From positions 93,129 to 152,644 of the forward strand of contig JAJVIG010000012.1 of the NCBI GenBank assembly GCA_022072145.1: a stretch of 59,516 bases of DNA, read 5' to 3'. Of this stretch, positions 27,621-35,884 are shown piece by piece (the stretch's first letter is position 1; the number at the start of each line of letters is the position of its first letter). The notes under the pieces are model-generated. The model saw nothing but the letters and a program-made list of their open reading frames with translations, did no database searches and was not told where the DNA came from. Position numbers and translations under genes: made by a program. This DNA is from Pseudomonadales bacterium. Lineage in GTDB: Bacteria > Pseudomonadota > Gammaproteobacteria > Pseudomonadales > UBA5518.

Positions 27621-29117
27621 TCACTCGCTGCGCGGCCAGTTCCAGGCGACGTTCGCCATCTCCGGATAGACCGCGTAATGCACGCCCGCGACGTGCTCGA
27701 GCACGCGATAGACCTGGCAGGCGTAACCGAACTCGTTGTCGTACCACAGGTAGAGGATCGCGCTGTTGCCCTGCACGATCGTCGCCTGTGCATCGAGGAT
27801 GCACGCCGCGCGCGACCCGACGAAGTCCGAGGACACGACCTCCGGCGAGGCCGTGTAGTCGATCTGGCGGTTCAGCGCCGAGTGCAGCGAGGCCCAGCGC
27901 ATGAACTCGTTGACCTCCTCGACCGTGGCGGGGCGCGACAGCGTGAGGTGCAGGATCGCCATCGAGACGTCGGGCACCGGCACGCGGATCGCGTTGCCGG
28001 TCAACTTGCCGGCCATCGACGGCAACACCTTCGCGACCGCGCTCGCGGCGCCGGTCTCGGTGAGTACCATGTTCAGCGGAGCGCTGCGCCCGCGGCGGTT
28101 CTTCTTGTGGAAGTTGTCGATCAGGTTCTGGTCGTTCGTGTACGCGTGCACCGTCTCGACATGGCCCGACACGATGCCGAACTGCTCGTCCATCGCCTTC
28201 AGCGCCGGCACGATCGCGTTGGTCGTGCACGAGGCGGCGGTGATGATGCGGTCTTCGGGAGCGATCTGGTCGTGGTTGACGCCGTAGACGATGTTCTTGA
28301 GCGACCCCTTGCCCGGCGCGGTGAGGATCACCTGCGAGACGCCCTTGGCCTGCAGGTGGCGCGACAGTCCGGCCTCGTCACGCCACTTGCCGGTGTTGTC
28401 GATCACGATCGCGTTGTCGATGCCGTGCGCCGTGTAGTCGACGCTTTCCGGCGCGTCGGCGTAGATCAGCTTGATCTCGTTGCCGTTGGCGATGAACGCG
28501 TTGCGTTCCTCGTCGACGCGGATCGTGCCCTTGAAGGAACCATGGATCGAGTCCCGGCGCAGCAGCGCCGCGCGCTTGGTCAGGTCGTCGTCGCTGGAAC
28601 GGCGCACCACCACCGCGCGCAGGCGCAGCACATCGCCGCCACCGGTCTTCTCGATCAGCAGTCGCGCCATCAGGCGCCCGATGCGCCCGAAGCCGTACAG
28701 CACCACGTCGCGCGGCGCGTCGAGCGGCTTCGCGGTACTGCCGATCAGCCCCTGCAGTTGCTGGCGGAGGAAGGCCTCGGCGGAAACACCCGCATCACGA
28801 GGCCCCGCCATGTAGGCGACCGTGAGACGGCCGATATCGACGTGGCCCGTGCCCAGTTCCAGGCGCCCGAGTGCCTCGACCAGCGGCCAGGTATCGAATT
28901 CGGAGAGTTCGTTCTGCTCCACCTGGCGCACGAAGCGGTGCACCTTCATGATCTCGAGCACGGACTGCGCGACCAGCGAGCGCCCGTAGATGAAAACCTT
29001 GAGGTTGCGCTCGCGGTAGAGCTTGCCGACGATGGGGATCATCGCCTCGGCGAGCGCCTCGCGCTGTTTCCAGTCCGTGAAATAGTCTGCGGGTTTGGGT
29101 CGCTTGCGCAGGGACAT
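27621..29117 (-). CDS. gap: Glyceraldehyde-3-phosphate dehydrogenase, long form with N-terminal extension
   Basis: 498 residues, compared with ~335 for usual GAPDH. The NAD-binding motif VVLYGFGRIGRL lies at about residue 140 and the catalytic cysteine is C297 (SCTTN). The C-terminal WYDNEFGYACQV is intact. The first ~135 residues are an extra helical domain (KPADYFTDWKQREALAEAMIPIVGKL) seen in the long GAPDH of Pseudomonas and relatives, whose gene also lies between nqr and mfd. The long form is thought to serve gluconeogenic flux; this is family knowledge and not visible here. Divergent from mfd. Confidence 0.93.
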   Translation of the reverse strand: MSLRKRPKPADYFTDWKQREALAEAMIPIVGKLYRERNLKVFIYGRSLVAQSVLEIMKVHRFVRQVEQNELSEFDTWPLVEALGRLELGTGHVDIGRLTVAYMAGPRDAGVSAEAFLRQQLQGLIGSTAKPLDAPRDVVLYGFGRIGRLMARLLIEKTGGGDVLRLRAVVVRRSSDDDLTKRAALLRRDSIHGSFKGTIRVDEERNAFIANGNEIKLIYADAPESVDYTAHGIDNAIVIDNTGKWRDEAGLSRHLQAKGVSQVILTAPGKGSLKNIVYGVNHDQIAPEDRIITAASCTTNAIVPALKAMDEQFGIVSGHVETVHAYTNDQNLIDNFHKKNRRGRSAPLNMVLTETGAASAVAKVLPSMAGKLTGNAIRVPVPDVSMAILHLTLSRPATVEEVNEFMRWASLHSALNRQIDYTASPEVVSSDFVGSRAACILDAQATIVQGNSAILYLWYDNEFGYACQVYRVLEHVAGVHYAVYPEMANVAWNWPRSE

Positions 29118-29264
29118 GCGGTGGCCTCGATTGCTGCAAAACCGGGGCTCTGGACCGATCCTGGCCTTCTATGCCCCTTCGACGGCGGCGTATTATGGGC
29201 AGTCACCGCGAGTGCCGCAACCGCGATGCCCGCATCTTTTCCGGTTTACTTGTCGCAGATCATC

Positions 29265-32200
29265 ATGCTCGCATCCCTGTCCCTCCCTGCACTGCCGCGC
29301 GCCGGCGACCGCCTGCGCTGGGGCGGTCTGGTGCCCGGCGCCGACGCGCTGGCGATCGCCGCCGTCGCGCGCGCTCACCCCGCCACGCTGGTCGTGATCA
29401 GCGCGAGCAGCGCCGGCGCCGAGCGCATCGCCGACGACCTCGGTTTCTTCCTCGACGGACACCAGCGCTCCGTGCTGCGGCTGCCCGACTGGGAAACCCT
29501 GCCCTACGATCGCTTCTCCCCGCACCAGGACCTGGTCTCGGACCGGCTGCTGGCGCTGTCGCGGCTCGCGCGCGGCGAGCCGGTGCTGCTGATCGTACCG
29601 GTGGCCACGCTGATGCAGCGGATCGCACCGGTCGCGCACGTGAGCGCCGCCACGCTCGCGCTGGCGCCCGGGCAGCGCCTGCGCATCGCGACGCTGCGCG
29701 AGACGCTGCTCTGTGCCGGCTACCGCCTCGCGGACAACGTCTACGAGCACGGCGAGTTCGCGGTCCGCGGCTCGATCGTCGACCTGTTCCCGATGGGCCA
29801 CGACACACCGGTGCGCATCGAGCTCTTCGACGACGAGATCGAGACGTTGCGCAGCTTCGATCCCGAAACGCAGCGCTCGCTCGCCCCGCTGGCGCGTCTC
29901 GCGCTGCTGCCAGGGCGGGAATATCCCTTCGATGCGGCCGCGATCGAGGGCTTCCGCCGCCGCTGGCACGCGCGCTTCGAGCACGACCACCGCGCCTGCC
30001 CCGATTACCGCGACGTGGCGCGCGGGATCGCGCCGGGGGGCATCGAGTATTTCCTGCCGCTGTTCTTCGACGCCTGCGCGACGCTGTTCGACTACCTGCC
30101 CCGCGACTGCCTGCTGTGCGTGGAGGACGGCGCGCGCGAGGAAATCGAGCGCGTCTGGCAACAGGTCGAGGAACGCCACCGCAGCCTGGCGGGCGACCTC
30201 ACGCGGCCGCTGCTCGCGCCGGCCGAGATCTGCCTGCGCCCGGACGAGGTGCTCGGCGGCATGAAGCCGTTCGCGCGTATCGACTTCGGGCCTGCACCAG
30301 CGCCGCAGCGCGCCGGCGCGCACGACTTCGCCACCCGCGAACCGCCGCCGATCGACGAGCGGCGCGAGCGCGACGCGCCGGCGCGCATCGCCGCACTGGC
30401 CGCCGCGCCGGGCTATGGCCGCCGCCTTTTCTGCGCCGAGAGCGCCGGCCGGCGGGAAGTGCTGAACGAACTGCTGACGCGTGCCGGCATCAAGGCGCCC
30501 CTGGTGACGGGCTGGGACGAGTTCGCCGCCGGCGACATGCCGGTCGCCCTGACGATCGCGCCGCTCGCCGGCAGCTTCGGACTCGAGGCCCCGCCCTGGC
30601 TGTTGATCGCCGAGTCGGCGCTGTTCGGCAAGCGCGTGATGCAGCGGCGCCGGCGCACGCGCGCCGCCGATGGCTGGGACAGCGCGATCCGCGACCTGTC
30701 CGAACTCGCCGCCGGCGCGCCGGTGGTGCACCTCGATCACGGCGTCGGCCGCTACCTGGGGCTGCAGACGCTGGAGGTGGCGGGCGAGCACGGCGAGTTC
30801 CTGTGCATCGAGTACGCCGAGCAGGCGAAGCTGTTCGTCCCCGTGACCTCGCTCGGCCTGGTGAGCCGCTATACCGGCATCGACGGCGACGCGGTGCCGC
30901 TGCACCGCCTGGGCAGCGACCAGTGGGCGCGTGCGCGACGCAAGGCACAGGAGCAGATCCGCGACGTCGCCGCCGAACTGCTCGAGATCCATGCCCGGCG
31001 CGAAGCGCGGCCGGGCCACGCCTTCCCCCACCCGGGCGCCGCCTACGACGCCTTCGCGGCCGGCTTTCCGTTCGAGGAAACGCCCGACCAGCAGGCCGCG
31101 ATCGACGCGGTGATCGGCGATATGTGCGCCCCGCGCGCGATGGACCGCCTGGTGTGCGGAGACGTCGGTTTCGGCAAGACCGAGGTCGCCATGCGCGCGG
31201 CCTTCGTCGCCGTGCACGCCGGCCGCCAGGTCGCGGTGCTGGTGCCGACCACGCTGCTCGCGCAGCAGCACTTCGAGACCTTCGGCGACCGCTTCGCCGA
31301 CACCCCGGTGACCATCGAGTCGGTATCGCGCTTCCGCTCCGGGAAGGAGCAGAAGGACGTGCTGGAACGGGTGGCCGCCGGACGCGTCGATATCCTGATC
31401 GGCACCCACACACTGCTTGGGCCCGAAGTGCGCTACCGCGACCTGGGACTGGTCGTGATCGACGAGGAGCACCGTTTCGGGGTGCGCCAGAAGGACCGGC
31501 TGAAGGCGCTGCGCGCCAGCGTCGACATCCTCACGCTGACTGCCACGCCGATACCGCGCACGCTGAACATGGCGATGGCCGGACTGCGCGACCTCTCGAT
31601 CATCGGCACCCCGCCGGCGCGCCGCCTGGCGGTCAAGACCTTCGTGCAGCGCCACGAGGACGCGCTGGTGCGCGATGCGCTGGAGCGCGAGTTGCGCCGC
31701 GGCGGCCAGGTGTTCCTGCTGCACAACGACGTGCAGACCATCGAGCGCCGCGCCGGCGACGTCGAACGGCTGGTCCCCCATGCCCGCGTGGGGATCGCCC
31801 ACGGACAGATGCGCGAGCGCGACCTCGAGCGCGTGATGTCGGATTTCTACCACAAGCGCTTCGATGTGCTGTGCTGCACCACCATCATCGAGACCGGGAT
31901 CGACATTCCGAGCGCCAACACCATCGTGATCGAGCGCGCCGACCGCTTCGGTCTGGCCCAGCTGCACCAGTTGCGCGGACGCGTGGGGCGCTCGCACCAC
32001 CAGGCCTACGCGTTCCTGCTCACTCCCGATGCGCGCGCGATGACGCCGGATGCCGTCAAGCGCCTCGAGGCGATCGCCGCCACCGACTCGCTGGGCGCAG
32101 GCTTCCAGCTCGCAACGCACGACCTCGAGATCCGCGGCGCCGGCGAACTGCTGGGCGAGGAACAGAGCGGACAGATCCAGGCGATCGGCTACACGCTGTA

Positions 32201-32783
32201 CATGGACCTGCTCACGCGCGCCGTCGCGGCGATGCGTGCCGGGCGCGACGTGGAACCCGAACTGGCGGCGCGCCCGGCGCTGGAGATCGATCTGCGGCTG
32301 CCGGCGCTGATCCCGGACGACTACCTGCCGGACGTGCACAATCGCCTGATCCTCTACAAGCGCGTCGGCTCGGCGGCAGCGGAGGAGGAACTGCAGCGCC
32401 TGGAGAACGAGATCATCGACCGCTTCGGGCCGCTGCCGCCGCCGACGCGCACGCTGCTGCGCATCGCGCGGCTGCGCGTGGCGGCCGAACCGCTCGGCAT
32501 CGTGCGCATCGAGGCCACGGCCAGCGGCGGCCTGCTCGAATTCGGCGCGAACCCGCGGATCGACCCGTTGACGATCGTCGACCTGGTGCAGCACGATCCA
32601 CGCCGCTACCGCCTCGATGGGGCCACGCGGCTGCGTTTCGTCGAGGCGACGACCGACGCCGAAGCACGGATCGGCGGCGTGGAGCGGCTGGTGACGCGAC
32701 TCGGCGCTCCGGTCGCGGCGCGGCCAGCAGCTGCAGCTGCGGCGGCGAAGGCGGAGCGGCACCAAAGGAGATCGACCAGGTGA
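29265..32783 (+). CDS. mfd: Transcription-repair coupling factor Mfd
   Basis: 1172 residues from ATG 29265 (ATG 29226 is the alternative). Mfd removes RNA polymerase stalled at DNA damage and recruits UvrA. The N-terminal UvrB-like module is followed by the RNA-polymerase-interacting CarD-like domain (VVHLDHGVGRYLGLQ). The translocase has Walker A at residues 631-639 (C-GDVGFGKT), DEEH at 733-736, and the TRG-type motifs FHQL.GRVGRS. The C-terminal TRCF domain is complete (LEIDLRLPALIPDDYLPD). The ORF runs open far upstream through the antisense of gap, which is an artefact of GC-rich codons. Its stop overlaps csiV (GTGA). Confidence 0.96.
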   Translation: MLASLSLPALPRAGDRLRWGGLVPGADALAIAAVARAHPATLVVISASSAGAERIADDLGFFLDGHQRSVLRLPDWETLPYDRFSPHQDLVSDRLLALSRLARGEPVLLIVPVATLMQRIAPVAHVSAATLALAPGQRLRIATLRETLLCAGYRLADNVYEHGEFAVRGSIVDLFPMGHDTPVRIELFDDEIETLRSFDPETQRSLAPLARLALLPGREYPFDAAAIEGFRRRWHARFEHDHRACPDYRDVARGIAPGGIEYFLPLFFDACATLFDYLPRDCLLCVEDGAREEIERVWQQVEERHRSLAGDLTRPLLAPAEICLRPDEVLGGMKPFARIDFGPAPAPQRAGAHDFATREPPPIDERRERDAPARIAALAAAPGYGRRLFCAESAGRREVLNELLTRAGIKAPLVTGWDEFAAGDMPVALTIAPLAGSFGLEAPPWLLIAESALFGKRVMQRRRRTRAADGWDSAIRDLSELAAGAPVVHLDHGVGRYLGLQTLEVAGEHGEFLCIEYAEQAKLFVPVTSLGLVSRYTGIDGDAVPLHRLGSDQWARARRKAQEQIRDVAAELLEIHARREARPGHAFPHPGAAYDAFAAGFPFEETPDQQAAIDAVIGDMCAPRAMDRLVCGDVGFGKTEVAMRAAFVAVHAGRQVAVLVPTTLLAQQHFETFGDRFADTPVTIESVSRFRSGKEQKDVLERVAAGRVDILIGTHTLLGPEVRYRDLGLVVIDEEHRFGVRQKDRLKALRASVDILTLTATPIPRTLNMAMAGLRDLSIIGTPPARRLAVKTFVQRHEDALVRDALERELRRGGQVFLLHNDVQTIERRAGDVERLVPHARVGIAHGQMRERDLERVMSDFYHKRFDVLCCTTIIETGIDIPSANTIVIERADRFGLAQLHQLRGRVGRSHHQAYAFLLTPDARAMTPDAVKRLEAIAATDSLGAGFQLATHDLEIRGAGELLGEEQSGQIQAIGYTLYMDLLTRAVAAMRAGRDVEPELAARPALEIDLRLPALIPDDYLPDVHNRLILYKRVGSAAAEEELQRLENEIIDRFGPLPPPTRTLLRIARLRVAAEPLGIVRIEATASGGLLEFGANPRIDPLTIVDLVQHDPRRYRLDGATRLRFVEATTDAEARIGGVERLVTRLGAPVAARPAAAAAAAKAERHQRRSTR

Positions 32784-33688
32784 TACTGCAACGCACCGTC
32801 GCGCTGCTCGCCGTGCTGCTGCTCGCCACGGCCACGCTGCCACTGCGCGCGCAGTCGCTCGTGGCGGATCCTGCCCCCGGCGCAGCGCCGCCGCCGGCCG
32901 GACCCGGGATGCCGGCTCCGGCGCCGTGGGTGCAGATCGAGGTGATCGTATTCCGCCATCTGGATACCAGCAGCGCGGGCAACGAACGCTGGCCGGAGAA
33001 TCCGGTGCTGTCCTACCCCGAACCGCTGCGCCTGCTGGACGATCCTGCGGCCGCAGCGAGCGCGGCAGCGACGCCTGCGGCGTCGGATCCCGGGGCTTCC
33101 TCACCGACCGAGCCGGTTGCGTTCCGGTTGCTCGATGCCTCGCAACAGCTGCTGGTCGACGCGGCGGCGCGCATCGGCGGATCGCCGAACTACCGCCTGC
33201 TGCGCCATCTGGCGTGGCGCCAGCCCGCGCCTGCCGGATCCGTCACACACCTGCTGGTCACCGGCGGCGCGCAACACGGCGAGCACCACGAACTGGAAGG
33301 CAGCCTGACGATCGGCGGCAGCGACGCGGTCGAGGCGACGATCGCGTTGTGGCTGAACGAGTTCGCGCAAGCCCCGGCCGCGGACGGCACACCGCCGACG
33401 GGTGTGGTGCTGCCGGCGGTGCCGCTCACCAGCGCCCCGCACACAGCACCGGCTGACGCATCGCTCGCCTTCGCCCCATTGGAGCCCGCGATCACCATCG
33501 AACCCGCACGCGCCGCGCGCAGCGTGACGCTGAACGGCAGCCGCCGGCTGGCTCCGGGTGAACTGCACTACCTCGATCACCCGCTGTTCGGCGTGCTGCT
33601 CAGCGCGACCCCGTTCGATCCCGCGGCACAGGGCGCGGCGCCGGTCGAACCGGCGCCGGCGGCACCGGAATCAGCCGGCGGCGGCTAG
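32780..33688 (+). CDS. csiV: CsiV-family cell-wall protein
   Basis: 302 residues from GTG 32780, which overlaps the mfd stop and has AAAGGAG about 10 bp upstream. A Sec signal peptide (LLAVLLLATATLPLRAQS) is followed by a Pro/Ala-rich linker and the conserved APWVQIEVIVFRHL core. CsiV of Vibrio cholerae is a periplasmic peptidoglycan-binding protein that supports PBP1A through LpoA. The C-terminal ...GELHYLDHPLFGVLLSATPF matches the family. Alanine and proline tracts are longer than usual. The same mfd-csiV order is found in Pseudomonas. It overlaps the convergent phosphorylase gene by 18 bp. Confidence 0.85.
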   Translation: MILQRTVALLAVLLLATATLPLRAQSLVADPAPGAAPPPAGPGMPAPAPWVQIEVIVFRHLDTSSAGNERWPENPVLSYPEPLRLLDDPAAAASAAATPAASDPGASSPTEPVAFRLLDASQQLLVDAAARIGGSPNYRLLRHLAWRQPAPAGSVTHLLVTGGAQHGEHHELEGSLTIGGSDAVEATIALWLNEFAQAPAADGTPPTGVVLPAVPLTSAPHTAPADASLAFAPLEPAITIEPARAARSVTLNGSRRLAPGELHYLDHPLFGVLLSATPFDPAAQGAAPVEPAPAAPESAGGG

Positions 33689-34429
33689 CGCGGCCAGCCG
33701 TTCCAGCACAGCGAACGCCTGCGCCAGGCAACGCGCGGACTGCGCGCGTATGCCAGCCATCGTGATCGGCTCGGCGGAGCATCCCGCCGCGCGGTTCACC
33801 ACCATCGCGAGCATCGCGTAGCGCAGCCCCAGCTCGCGCGCGAGCGCGGCTTCCGGCATCGCCGTCATCCCGACCAGATCGCAGCCGTCGCGCCGCAGGC
33901 GTTCGATCTCGGCCGCCGTTTCCAGTCGCGGCCCCTGCGTGCAGCCGTAAACGCCACGTGCATGCGCGACGACGCCGGCGCCGTCCGCTGCGACACGCAA
34001 CGACTCCCGCATTCCGCCGTCGAAGGGTTCGGTGAACTCGATGTGGTCGAGCGGCAGCAGCGCGCCGTCGTGATAACTGCCCTCGCGCCCCCACGTATAG
34101 TCGATCAACTGGTCGGGAAGCCACAGCGTGCCGGGTGCCGCGGCACCGGCGATGCCGCCGACCGTGTTCAGCGCGACCACGTCGCTGGCGCCGAGATCGG
34201 CCAGCGCGCGCAGGTTCGCGCGGTAGTTGATGCGGTGCGGAGCGATCGCGTGCGGCTCACCGTGGCGCGCCAGATACAGCGCCGGTACGCCGTGCAGGCG
34301 GCCGATGTGCACCGGGGCCGACGGCTCGCCCCACGCCGTGGCGTGCATGCACGCATCGCTTGCGACGAAGTCCTGCGGCAAGGTCGCTGCACTGCCGCCG
34401 ATCACCGCGATGCAGCGGACGCGTTGCAT
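33671..34429 (-). CDS. S-methyl-5'-thioinosine phosphorylase (MTAP/PNP family)
   Basis: 252 residues. In Pseudomonas the equivalent gene next to csiV encodes an enzyme that phosphorolyses methylthioinosine in the salvage of methylthioadenosine from polyamine synthesis. Key motifs are the phosphate-site RHGEPH and PHRINYRANL, the NTVGGI segment, and LVGMTAMPEAALARELGL, which fits the MTAP-like group. ATG 34429 is preceded by a strong AGGAGG Shine-Dalgarno 9 bp upstream. Enzyme preference for thioinosine over thioadenosine is inferred from synteny. Confidence 0.88.
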   Translation of the reverse strand: MQRVRCIAVIGGSAATLPQDFVASDACMHATAWGEPSAPVHIGRLHGVPALYLARHGEPHAIAPHRINYRANLRALADLGASDVVALNTVGGIAGAAAPGTLWLPDQLIDYTWGREGSYHDGALLPLDHIEFTEPFDGGMRESLRVAADGAGVVAHARGVYGCTQGPRLETAAEIERLRRDGCDLVGMTAMPEAALARELGLRYAMLAMVVNRAAGCSAEPITMAGIRAQSARCLAQAFAVLERLAALAAAG

Positions 34430-34530
34430 GGACTTGATCCTCCTGTCACCGGTGGTGCTGCCGCGGGCTGGACAGCATAGTCGAAAGTGGTATGTTGGGC
34501 AGGCCCGAAGACAACGAAGAGGGCCCGGTC

Positions 34531-34854
34531 ATGAAAACGATCAGACCAGTCGTCGGCAACTGGTACCAGGACACCGAGCAGGGCAGCATCTTCGAGGTGG
34601 TCGCCTACGACGAGGACGAGCAGACCATCGAGATCCAGTACCTCGACGGCGAGATCGAGGAGTACGACCTCGACACCTGGACCGAGCTGACGATCACCGG
34701 CATCGCGCCGCCCGAGGACTGGCGCAGCGGCTTCGAACTCGCGCAGGAAGATGCCGAGGACCCCGACGAGCCGATCCATCCTGACGACTGGTCCGGCGCA
34801 CTGAACCAGCTCGAGCCCGACGAGTTCGGCGTCGAGGACGACTGGGTCGAGTAA
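34531..34854 (+). CDS. Small acidic protein (DUF6763-like)
   Basis: 107 residues from ATG 34531 (the frame starts at 34492, but the first 13 codons look non-coding). It is strongly acidic, with a globular start [39 protein letters not shown], and a tail rich in Asp/Glu and Trp ([16 protein letters not shown]). This composition resembles a small conserved family near lexA in related genomes. No catalytic motif is seen. It precedes lexA by 80 bp but is unlikely to share its SOS promoter. Confidence 0.75.
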   Translation: MKTIRPVVGNWYQDTEQGSIFEVVAYDEDEQTIEIQYLDGEIEEYDLDTWTELTITGIAPPEDWRSGFELAQEDAEDPDEPIHPDDWSGALNQLEPDEFGVEDDWVE

Positions 34855-34889
34855 GAAGACGACCGCGTGCGCGCTTGCGTCGACCGGTA

Positions 34890-34909
34890 TACTGTGCTTA
34901 CATACAGTA
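34890..34909 (+). promoter_or_regulatory. LexA-binding SOS box at the lexA promoter
   Basis: TACTGT-N8-ACAGTA is a perfect inverted match to the E. coli-type SOS consensus. It overlaps a TATACT -10-like hexamer (34888-34893), so LexA bound here would shut its own promoter. It lies 25 bp before the lexA ATG. Confidence 0.95.
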
Positions 34910-34934
34910 TGTCTGCACCGTGGAGAGCCGAGCG

Positions 34935-35531
34935 ATGAGCCAGCTGACCGACCGCCAACGTCAGGTTCTGGAACTGATACGGCAGTACATCGACGACACC
35001 GGCTACCCGCCCACCCGCGCCGACATCGCCCGCGAACTCGGCTTCCGTTCGGCGAACGCGGCCGAGGAACACCTGCGTGCGCTGGCGCGCAAGGGCGCGA
35101 TCGAGATGACTGCCGGCGCCTCGCGCGGGATCCGCCTGAGCGGCGAGAGCGGCATCCCGGTGGTGGGCCGCGTCGCGGCCGGCAGCCCGTTGCTGGCAGC
35201 CGAGCACATCGAGCGTCACCTGCAGATCCCGCCACGCACTTTCTCCCCGGCGGCGGACTACTTCCTGCGCGTGTCAGGCATGAGCATGCGCGATGCGGGG
35301 ATCCTCGACGGCGACCTGCTGGCGGTGCACCGCACCGCCGAGGCGCGCGACGGGCAGATCGTCGTCGCGCGCATCGACGAGGAAGTCACCGTGAAGCGCC
35401 TGAAGCGCACCCGCGACCGCCACCGCGTGGAACTGCTGCCCGAGAACCCCGACTTCGACCCGATCCGCGTCGATCTGCGCGAACGCGAGTTCGCCCTCGA
35501 AGGCATCGGCGTCGGCATCCTGCGCACGTAG
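34935..35531 (+). CDS. lexA: SOS-response repressor LexA
   Basis: 198 residues from ATG 34935. LexA represses DNA-damage genes and self-cleaves when RecA is activated. The winged-helix DNA-binding domain spans ~1-70. The cleavage site is A82-G83; the catalytic dyad is S117 (VSGMSM) and K154 (VTVKR), all conserved. An SOS box lies directly upstream. The stop codon TAG (35529-35531) is part of the GTAG head of a REP hairpin that starts at 35528. Confidence 0.97.
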   Translation: MSQLTDRQRQVLELIRQYIDDTGYPPTRADIARELGFRSANAAEEHLRALARKGAIEMTAGASRGIRLSGESGIPVVGRVAAGSPLLAAEHIERHLQIPPRTFSPAADYFLRVSGMSMRDAGILDGDLLAVHRTAEARDGQIVVARIDEEVTVKRLKRTRDRHRVELLPENPDFDPIRVDLREREFALEGIGVGILRT

Positions 35532-35577
35532 GTCCGGGCTGTGCCCGGACATTTGTTGGGCCGCAGGCCGAACCTAC
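35528..35577. repeat. REPIN: type-1 and type-2 REPs, inverted pair
   Basis: GTAG plus GTCCGGGC-TGT-GCCCGGAC on the plus strand, eight bases of spacer, then on the minus strand GTAG plus GTTCGGCC-TGC-GGCC, ending 35577. It fills the gap between the convergent lexA and the small gene ending at 35584, and supplies the lexA stop codon. It could also act as a bidirectional mRNA 3'-end structure. Confidence 0.9.
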
Positions 35578-35583
35578 GGCGGC

Positions 35584-35841
35584 TCAGTGCAGGATCCTGC
35601 TGCTCTCGTCGCGGGGCCCCACGAACTCGAGTTCCGGCTCGTCACCGGACAGTTCCGCCGCCGCGCGCATGCCCGCCTCGACCATCGCCTTGGCGACGTG
35701 CAGGCGCCCCTCGGCAAGCCAGGCGGCAGATTCCTCGGAGAAGCGGATGCGCACCAGCGGTTCGCCTTCACTGCCCGGCTGCCTGAGCACGAACTCGCCC
35801 TGGGCGACCTCGACGAATTCCAGAACGGCTGTCAACGGCAT
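35584..35841 (-). CDS. Small conserved-type protein downstream of topA
   Basis: 85 residues from ATG 35841; the longer frame to 35952 overlaps topA and is unlikely. It resembles the small PA3009-type protein next to lexA and topA in Pseudomonas by position and size. The sequence (TAVLEFVEVAQGEFVLRQPG, then LVRIRFSEESAAWL) looks like a compact alpha/beta fold. No motif gives a function. It lies 43 bp after topA on the same strand and may be its co-transcribed tail. Confidence 0.72.
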   Translation of the reverse strand: MPLTAVLEFVEVAQGEFVLRQPGSEGEPLVRIRFSEESAAWLAEGRLHVAKAMVEAGMRAAAELSGDEPELEFVGPRDESSRILH

Positions 35842-35884
35842 TCCCCGTATCCGTGTCGTGGATTGCAGTCTACACCGCCCGCCA

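Noticed and set aside
27570..29264. A much longer Mfd protein starting at 27570
   Set aside because: The added part is antisense to the GAPDH gene and lacks Mfd features; ATG 29265 gives normal Mfd length.
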